DNA of 64,000 nt, taken from the NCBI GenBank assembly GCA_964017125.1, contig OZ024903.1, positions 85,111,865-85,175,864 on the forward strand. The letters are read 5' to 3'. The position numbers and the translations under genes were made by a program. Source of the DNA: Flabesymbios commensalis. Taxonomy: Eukaryota > Annelida > Polychaeta > Terebellida > Flabelligeridae. Shown here piece by piece: positions 56,299 to 64,000 of the stretch. Position 1 is the stretch's first letter; each line of letters begins with the position of its first letter. The notes beneath the pieces are model-generated. The model worked only from the letters and a program-made list of their open reading frames with translations, was not told the DNA's origin and ran no database searches.

Positions 56299-56619
56299 TT
56301 TACCCCTTTAAGCGCTCACGATGCATCAAGGCATAATTTTGCGTCTCTGAAGAATAACTTAAATTCTCAAAACCTAGCGTTTTTTAGAGCAAAACTTGTC
56401 ATGAAACTGTTAAAGGGACTGGCCCAAGAACCCGAAATAAAATCACCGATTTTTTTATGATTTTAGCCTGGGCCAGTCCCTTTAATAATAACAATATTTT
56501 TTCTCATGGGTCACCCATTTTCAAGTCATCTTCATCCACTACAAGTCGAGAATTGCGACAGCAATTCGCGGCTTGTGAATGAAAATGACAATGGTAAATT
56601 TAGGCTTGAAAGGGTTGAA
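56299..56619 (+). mobile_element. TTAA MITE, GCCCTCGCGATGC family, with nested insert
   Basis: The left end TTACCCCTTTAAGCGCTCAC and right end TTTAGGCTTGAAAGGGTT match the element at 53878-54129. The hairpin CATCTTCATCCACTACAAGT / GAATTGCGACAGCAATTC survives on its left arm. The element is enlarged by the 76-bp insert at 56410-56485. Confidence 0.7.
56410..56485. mobile_element. 76-bp TTAA hairpin MITE nested in another MITE
   Basis: TTAAAGGGACTGGCCCA and TGGGCCAGTCCCTTTAA are perfect inverted ends of 17 bp including TTAA on both sides. The interior is about 40 bp (CACCGATTTTTTTATG). It has inserted at a TTAA inside the older MITE. Confidence 0.8.
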
Positions 56620-56875
56620 ACCATTACAACCGTAACTGGTGATCAAGGGGTTAACAATACTGCAGTACCCAAAGTAAATCGTTATGCATTATCCGATCCG
56701 TAGTTTCTAATAAGAAGTATTTCTTATGAAGAAGCGCGGTTAAGCTCGTGCAATGATGGTCGCGCACTATCTCCAGCCTGACTTACATTATATATCAAAG
56801 AAAAACAGGACATTCCTGAAATGTCAAGTGTGGCAAGTTCTATCGTCAATGTCTATGAAAGATAGATACTTCTAC

Positions 56876-57448
<573 letters not shown>

Positions 57449-58544
57449 AAATTATCAACTCAATAAATCAGTCATTTATTTACTCCTTGATGCAACTAAT
57501 CACTCATTTATTGATAAATATTAATTAATTAGCTCACTTGCTGAGGTTCCTGAGGTTGAAAAACAAAAAAGAATAATAAACACGCTTGTAAATTGCCTAT
57601 ACTTGCATATATGGTACATGTTTTAATTCAATGGTCGCCTTGAAATTCGAATAAAAAATATTGCTCTAATGTGCCGTCTTGGCATCCGCCATTTTCTCAA
57701 ACCATATTACGTCCAGAAGTCAAATCAATTTAAAAAAAAAACCTTAATACTGCAAATGGAGTTTTGTGTTCAGTTCTGTCAGACTATCTGGTATCTGGCC
57801 TCTTTCTGTATGCGCTTCATACATGTTACTCTGGTTCCATGAGCCACACTACGCGGCGTGACCGAGGTTCATGTAGCCTCTGGTATGCCCCAGTGGCGAA
57901 TGTCTGGGACTAGTTGCTATTTTTAGATGAAAATAGGGTAATCCCCGAATTCAGGCATTTTTTGAAAGGTCACTTCCCCGGATGAATAGTTGTTCACAGT
58001 ATTGTATTTCTCCTCTGACGCATTTCCTATGACCCAGAAAATTATTCACCGGCCTCAATAGCACAGGCATGAAAGTCACGTGACTAAAAACCTTTACCTT
58101 GACCCGGCCATAAATGAAAATGACCGGGCTCGCCAGGCATCATACACGTTTGCATAACACGCAGTAACCTGTTTCATGTTCGATAGCTGCTCTTGTTCTG
58201 TTAAGCCTGCCAAAAAAACGGGCCCCTGGCCGTAGAAGGCGTGCAAGTTAAAAAATCATCGACCCAATCTAATACATGTACTAATATGTAATCATGACAA
58301 GAAACCAGCAAGGTAGCGTGCGTGACAGTCAAGTGTCATGATGTCATGATGTGAAGTTGAAGCTGGCATTTTCAGCAGAGATGTAGATTTTTTTCAGTTT
58401 GTATTTTTATCAGTTTTGAAAGTTTTTAACTGATAAAAAGGGATATATTTTTTTTAGATGCCAACATAGGGCAAAACATATTGTAACCAGATAAATAAGA
58501 ATTAGTAATAGTTTAATTTTTTATTTTTTTTAATGTTAAATTTG
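57449..58544. other. Non-genic stretch
   Basis: No gene or element is recognised. Confidence 0.5.
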
Positions 58545-60915
58545 ATCTATATAATGTGATGGATCGAGTAGGTCCGCGTACGGATTTACCATCTACAGAT
58601 CTCCTATTTGATCTGTATAATGAGATGGATTGAGTAGGTCCGCATACGGAGTCACCATGCATAGAGCTCGTATTTGATACGTATAATGTGATGGATCGAG
58701 TAGGTCCTTATACGGATTCACCATGTACACAGTTCCTATTTGATCTGTATAATGTGATTAATCGAATAGATACGCATACGGTTTCACCATGTACACAGCT
58801 CCTATTTGATCTGTATAATGTGGTGGAACGAGTAGGTCCGCATACGGATCACCATGTACACAGTTCCTATTTGATCTGTATAATGTGATTGATCGAATAG
58901 ATACGCATACGGATTCACCATGTACACAGCTCCTATTTGATTTGTATAATGTGATGGATCGAGTAGGTCCGAATACGGATTCACCATGTATGGAGCTGCT
59001 ATTTGATCTTTATAATGTGGTGAATCGAGTAGGTCCGTATACGGATTCACAATGCATAGAGCTCCTATTTGATCTGTATAATATGATGCATCGAGTAGGT
59101 CCGCATACGGAGTCACCATGCACAGAGCTCCTATTTTATCTGTATAATATGATGCATCGAGTAGGTACGCATACGGAGTCACCATGCATAGAGCTCATAT
59201 TTTATCTGTACAATATGATGCATCGAGTAGGTACGCATACGGAGTCACCATGCATAGAGCTCCTATTTTATCTGTACAATATGATGCATCGAGTAGGTCC
59301 GCATACGGAGTCACCATGCATAGAGCTCCTATTTGATCTGTATAATATGATGCATCGAGTAGGTACGCTTACGGAGTCACCATGCATAGAGCTCCTATTT
59401 TATATGTACAATATGATGCATCGAGTAGGTCCGCATACGGAGTCACCATGCATAGAGCTCCTATTTGATCTGTATAATATGATGCATCGAGTAGATCCGC
59501 ATACGGAGTCACCATGCATAAAGCTCCTATTTGATCTGTATAATGAGATGGATCGAGTAGGTTCGCATACGGAGTCATCATGCATAGAGCTCCTATTTGA
59601 TCTGTATAATGTGATGGATCGAGTAGGTCCGCATACGGAGTCACCATGTACACAGCTCCTATTTGATCTGTATAATGTGATGGATCGAGTAGGTCCGCAT
59701 ACGGATCACCATGTACACAGCTCCTATTAGATCTGTATAATGTGATGGATCGAGTAGGTCCGCATGCAGATCACCATGTATAGAGCTCCTATTTGATCTG
59801 TAAATTGTGATGGATCGAGTAGGTCCGCATACGGATCACCATGTACATAGCTCCCATTTAATCTGTATAATGTGATGGATCGAGTAGGTCCGCATGCAGA
59901 TCACCATGTATAGAGCTCCTATTTGATCTGTATAATGTGATGGATCGAGTAGGTCCGCATACGGATCACCATGTATAGAGCTCCTATTTGATCTGTATAA
60001 TGTGATGGATCGAGTAGGTCCGCATACGGATCACCATGTAAAGAGCTCCTATTTGATCTGTAAATTGTGATGGATCGAGTAGGTCCGCATACGGATCACC
60101 ATGTACACAGCTCCTATTTAATCTGTATGATGTGATGGATCGAGTAGGTCCGCATACGAATCACCATGTAAAGAGCTCCTATTTGATCTGTAAAATGTGA
60201 TGAATCTAGTAGGTCCGCATACGGATCACCATGTACACAGCTCCTATTTGATCTGTATAGAGCTCCTATTTGATCTGTATAATGTGATGGATCGAGTAGG
60301 TCCGCATACGGATCACCATGTATAGAGCTCCTATTTGATCTGTATAATGTGATGGATCGAGTAGGTCCGCATACGGATCACCATGTAAAGAGCTCCTATT
60401 TGATCTGTAAATTGTGATGGATCGAGTAGGTCCGCATACGGATCACCATGTACACAGCTCCTACTTAATCTGTATGATGTGATGGATCGAGTAGGTCCGC
60501 ATACGAATCACCATGTAAAGAGCTCCTATTTGATCTGTAAAATGTGATGAATCTAGTAGGTCCGCATACGGATCACCATGTACACAGCTCCTATTTGATC
60601 TGTATAATGAGATGGATCGAGTAGGTTCGCATACGGAGTCACCATGCACAGAGCTCCTATTGTATTTGTATAATATGATGCATCGAGTAGGTTCGCATAC
60701 GGAGTCACCATGTATAGAGCTCCTATTTGATCTGTATAATGTGGCGGATCGAGTAGGTCCGCATACGGATCACCATGTACACAGCTCCTATTTGTTCTGT
60801 ATGATGTGATGAATCGAGTGGGTCCGCATGCAGATCACCATGTAAAGATCTCCTATTTGATATGTATAATGTGATGTATCGAGTAGATCCGCGCACGGAT
60901 TCACCATGTACATTG
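58545..60915. repeat. 65/66-bp satellite array
   Basis: About 36 units contain GATCTGTATAATGTGATGG, TCGAGTAGGTCCGCATACGG, a TCACCATG core, and AGCTCCTATTT. Units with GGAGTCACC or GGATTCACC are 66 bp (22 codons) and keep a 281-codon plus-strand frame open over 58885-59730. Units with GGATCACC are 65 bp and destroy it. The second half of the array (about 59700-60600) is mostly 65-bp units. A block containing TGAATCTAGTAGG recurs 347 bp apart (60201 and 60548). I regard it as satellite DNA, not a gene. Confidence 0.93.
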
Positions 60916-61559
60916 TTCCTTGGCACGAGAGACATTTCTGGTAAAAGTTGCATGATCGTAATCAAATCCGGATCGTAATCCGTATCATCAAATGACAAAC
61001 AGACGTTGTCCCAATCCAACTTTTGTGTGGACTTCTGGTAAATGAAGAATCCATGCAAACACACCCTTGACATTAGTTCTTTCATTTTTTTGTTTCGTGC
61101 AATCACTTAGGCTGAAATTGTACAAGGCTCTTCGAATGGAATACTTTCATAATTGAAATCTAGGGTATGTCTATTTCAATGACATCTATACCACGAAATG
61201 CAACTGATCCTGGATACATTCATGCTTCGGTCAACATTTATATAATCTCAACGACCTTGATTCGCCATTTCGATGAATTAAATCGGCTATAATTATATAC
61301 AAATTGAAACTACCATTGAATAAATTTAATCAGCACACAATACATCAGCTAAGAGATATATTGCATTATCCAGCTTAATTTCACAACATTCGGCTAGTGC
61401 TGGTTGAATGACTATGGTTTTCTGGGTGGACACAGACGAAAGGTTTGACTTCCCACACGTGGTTCAATGGATTGAGAATTCTGGCCTAATTAAGGTTAAA
61501 TCACATCACTTCTATTGGTTATCAAAGTGGAATAACCACGCAGGTAAAGAAAGATATTG
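60916..61559. other. Non-genic stretch
   Basis: Short frames on both strands (60723-61106 minus, 61408-61623 plus) have no recognisable domains and partly run into neighbouring repeats. Confidence 0.5.
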
Positions 61560-62720
61560 TCTCAATAAACGTTGTATGAAATCAATACACACATGTTGTA
61601 TGAACTCGGTAAATTTGGCATGATACCAGTAGATGTTGTATGATCCCCGTAAATGTGGTATGATTTCAATAATGTTATATGCGCTCAGTAAATGTTGTAA
61701 AATTGTTGCATGATTTCAGTGAATATTTCATGATCTCAGTAAATATTGTATGATCTCAATAAATATTTATGATTTCAGTAAATGTTGTATGATCTCAGTA
61801 AATGTTGTAAAATTGTTGTATGATTCCAGTGAATATTGTATTATGTTCGATAATATTGTATGCTCTTAATAAATATTGTATGATTGCAGTAAATGTTTTA
61901 TGTTCTCAGTAAATGCTGTATGATCTCCGTAAGTGTTGTATGATCTCAGTAAATTTTGCATGATCACAGTAAATGTTATATAATCTCAGTAAATGTTGTA
62001 TGATCTCAGTAAAGGTTGTATGATCGCAGTAAATGTTGTATAGTCTTAATAAATATTGTATGATTTCAGTAATGTTGTATGATCCCAGTAGATGTTGTAT
62101 AATCTCAGGAAATGTTATAAACATGTGTTTTTTTCTGCGCTGCGCGTGCATTGTATTGTTGCCGTTTGCCGAAAAAAAGCTCATTTCAGGAGATATAAAA
62201 ATGTATCCATGTCTGTCGCCCTCATTGACTTTATGGTCCAATTTTTTTATTGGTCGCCCTCGTTAACTTTTACAGAAATAGGTTCAATGTTTCTTTCCTA
62301 AATGTTTTTTTCGCCCTCCCTCATTAGAATTTCTTGTTTTTTTCTCATCCAAAACAGAGAAAAAACGTAGTTGCTTTATGTGATGTGAATGAAATGTTCT
62401 GTGATCTCAATCAATTAAATGATTTCAGTAAAATGTCCTGTGATCTTAATAAAATGCTGCATGTTTTCAGAAAATATGCTATGTGATCTCAGTAAAATGT
62501 TGTTTAAACTCTTCACAATGTTGTATGAACTCCGTGCTCTTGCATGCTGTCGTGAAAATCTCATGTGATCTCAGTAAAATGTTGCATTACCTCAGTAGGA
62601 TGTTATGTGACATCAGTAAAATAGTGTATGTTCATGTGTGAACTCGATAATATGTTGTACGATCTCAGTTAAATGTTGTATGATCTCCATGAAATGTCGT
62701 CTAATCTTAGTAAAATATTA
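61560..62720. repeat. 20/21-bp minisatellite (AATGTTGTATGATCTCAGTA)
   Basis: Irregular copies of a 19-21 bp unit occur. The first block (61570-62110) has mainly AAATGTTGTATGATCTCAGT. The second block (62380-62720) has an added A (AAAATGTTGTATGATCTCAG) and is more diverged. The blocks are separated by about 265 bp of unrelated sequence. Confidence 0.88.
62115..62380. other. Non-repeat insert splitting the 20/21-bp array
   Basis: About 265 bp without the 20-bp unit, containing CGCCCTC(G/A)TT motifs three times (about 62217, 62254 and 62311). It may be an inserted element. Ends were not recognised. Confidence 0.45.
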
Positions 62721-62919
62721 TGATGACTTTGAGGAACACTGGTTTTATTTCAATAAAGAACATTTGTAAAATAACATTTGCACAACGCCAGCCCAATGTG
62801 GCCCAGCAAAAAGCAAATGATACAAAAAATATTTAATTAGAAAAAAACATTACTTTATTCTGATTTTATTCTTATAGGTAATATTAATATTGATAAAATC
62901 TTTGGGACAAGCCCCCAAA

Positions 62920-62970
62920 ACCTCAAACCCCCCCCCCCCCTTTCTTCAGATTCTGGATCCGCTACTTTGA
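62920..62970. repeat. C-tract plus GGATCCGCTACTTTGAG motif
   Basis: A C14 tract is followed by TTCTTCAGATTCTGGATCC and GCTACTTTGAG. Read on the minus strand (GTAGCGGATCCAGAATC..GGGGGG) it resembles the terminus of a common invertebrate DNA transposon type, compare 40380-40425. It directly precedes the LINE-B fragment. Confidence 0.35.
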
Positions 62971-64000
62971 GATTATCAAGGCAATAGGTCCTGCTGTGGT
63001 GTAGATGGTATTTCTAATTCTTTAAATCTATCAAATAGGTAGTTGTCCAACCAATTACTGTTTTAATTAATCAAATGTTAACGACGGGATTTTTTTTCAA
63101 ATAAACTAAAAATCGCCAAAGTTGTGCCATTATACAATAAGGGTGACAATACACTTTTTTCTAATTATAGACCTATATCTATATTACCATCTTTATCTAA
63201 AATATTTGAAAAAGTTATTCACTCACAACTCTATGCCTATCTTGAAAGTAATAAGCTACTCTATATCAGTCAATATGGCTCTAGACAAGGCCATTCAACT
63301 GAATTTGCTGCTTCGGACTTAATAGATAAAATTACATTTTTGATGCAAGAAGGGAAGGTCCCCGTTGAAGTATTTTTGGACATGTCAAAATCCTATGACA
63401 CTTTAAATCATGATATATTATTAGATAAACTTTAGTATTTAGGTATTTCTGGTATTTCTAAAGATCTTCTAGCATCATATCTTTAAAATAGGCAGCAATA
63501 TGTAAGTTTTGACAATCAAAATTCCGAAATGGCACAAATTACGACATGGGTTCCCCAGGGATCAATTCTATGTCCTCTTCTTTTGCTATGATACATTAAT
63601 GATTTTGTAAATACAAGTACACTTTTTAATTTAACCTTTTTGCTGATGATACTACAATCATCAGTAAAATTGATACAAAAAATATAAATATAATTAACAA
63701 AGAATTAGATAAATTATTGTTGTTGCTTGCACTTAATAATAAACACTCAACCTTTCAAAATCATAATGAAGATTTTCCCATCAGAGTAAAAATTATTGAT
63801 TTATCCAACAATAACTATAAATGGTGTTGACATTGAAAAGGTTGATAATTTTAGTTTACTTGGTTTAATAATTAACAATAATTTAAAATGTAATTCCCAT
63901 GGCCACAATATTGCTAGTAAAATATCACGTTTTATAGGATTATTTATGATATTAAGACATACACTGCCAACTGATATTTTAGTTCTGTTATATAATTCTT
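62971..64000 (+). pseudogene. LINE-B copy 3: 5'-truncated, continues beyond the window
   Basis: Nucleotide matches to the minus-strand copy at 16604-17100 begin at GATTATCAAGGCAATAGG, with short internal losses. The fingers and palm are in 63124-63435 (NYRPISILPSLSKIFEKVI, SRQGHSTEFAASDLIDK, VPVEVFLDMSKSYDTLNHDI). The catalytic FADDTTIISKI lies near 63645, and thumb sequence (TITINGVDIEKVDNFSLLGL) near 63810. Several stops and frameshifts are present. The catalytic residues themselves remain. The C-terminal half lies beyond 64000. Confidence 0.87.

Noticed and set aside
58885-59730. 281-codon repeat protein
   Set aside because: It is satellite DNA whose neighbouring 65-bp units destroy the frame; no start context or unique domain.
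61408-61623. 71-codon plus-strand frame
   Set aside because: No domain, partly runs into the 20-bp minisatellite, and has no conservation signal.

Overview
This 64 kb window is AT-rich eukaryotic DNA, almost certainly from a marine invertebrate nuclear genome. The mix of non-LTR retrotransposons, TTAA-flanked MITEs, a 5S-like SINE, tRNA-derived SINEs and abundant minisatellites fits a lophotrochozoan such as a mollusc, but the species cannot be fixed from sequence alone. I found no host gene, tRNA gene or rRNA gene that I can support. Nearly all the longer open frames are satellite periodicity or decayed transposon pieces. There is one 200-N assembly gap (8801-9000).

Layout. 1-8.8 kb: a direct tandem duplication of about 3.34 kb carrying two TTAA MITEs and the 5' part of a decayed LINE (LINE-A); the second copy continues through the reverse transcriptase. 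9-13 kb: MITE remnants and a 5S rRNA-like SINE. 13.3-18.03 kb: two head-to-tail minus-strand copies of a second LINE (LINE-B), one broken by a third LINE (LINE-C). 18.03-31.25 kb: a 13.2 kb satellite with a 42-bp unit and higher-order structure. 31.3-35 kb: a young tRNA-derived SINE with perfect target-site duplication, plus MITEs. 35.06-37.98 kb: a diverged 21-bp satellite arranged in 63-bp triplets. 39.48-45.25 kb: an element about 5.8 kb long with inverted arms of about 0.8 kb built from 180-bp tandem repeats. 45.7-46.8 kb: the 3' part of a fourth LINE (LINE-D). 47-51 kb: MITEs, a SINE and a PIF/Harbinger remnant. 51.7-52.5 kb: a 21-bp minisatellite. 52.9-57.5 kb: nested TTAA MITEs and long tetranucleotide arrays. 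58.5-60.9 kb: a 65/66-bp satellite. 61.6-62.7 kb: a 20/21-bp satellite. 62.97-64 kb: a third LINE-B copy running off the end.

The most interesting structure is shared by several different TTAA/CCCT-ended MITE families. Each has a long hairpin close to one end. The stems differ completely between families, but the hairpin tip keeps the form TYGC-TNN-CGCRA. This suggests a conserved folded signal in a group of piggyBac-like non-autonomous elements. A second candidate is the unclassified long-inverted-repeat element at 39.5-45.2 kb. A third observation is that several unrelated arrays have periods of 21, 42 or 63 bp, that is whole numbers of DNA helical turns.

Nothing here works together as an operon or pathway. 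The interactions are between mobile elements: nesting, truncation, 3' tails seeding microsatellites, and a duplication break at the tip of a MITE palindrome.
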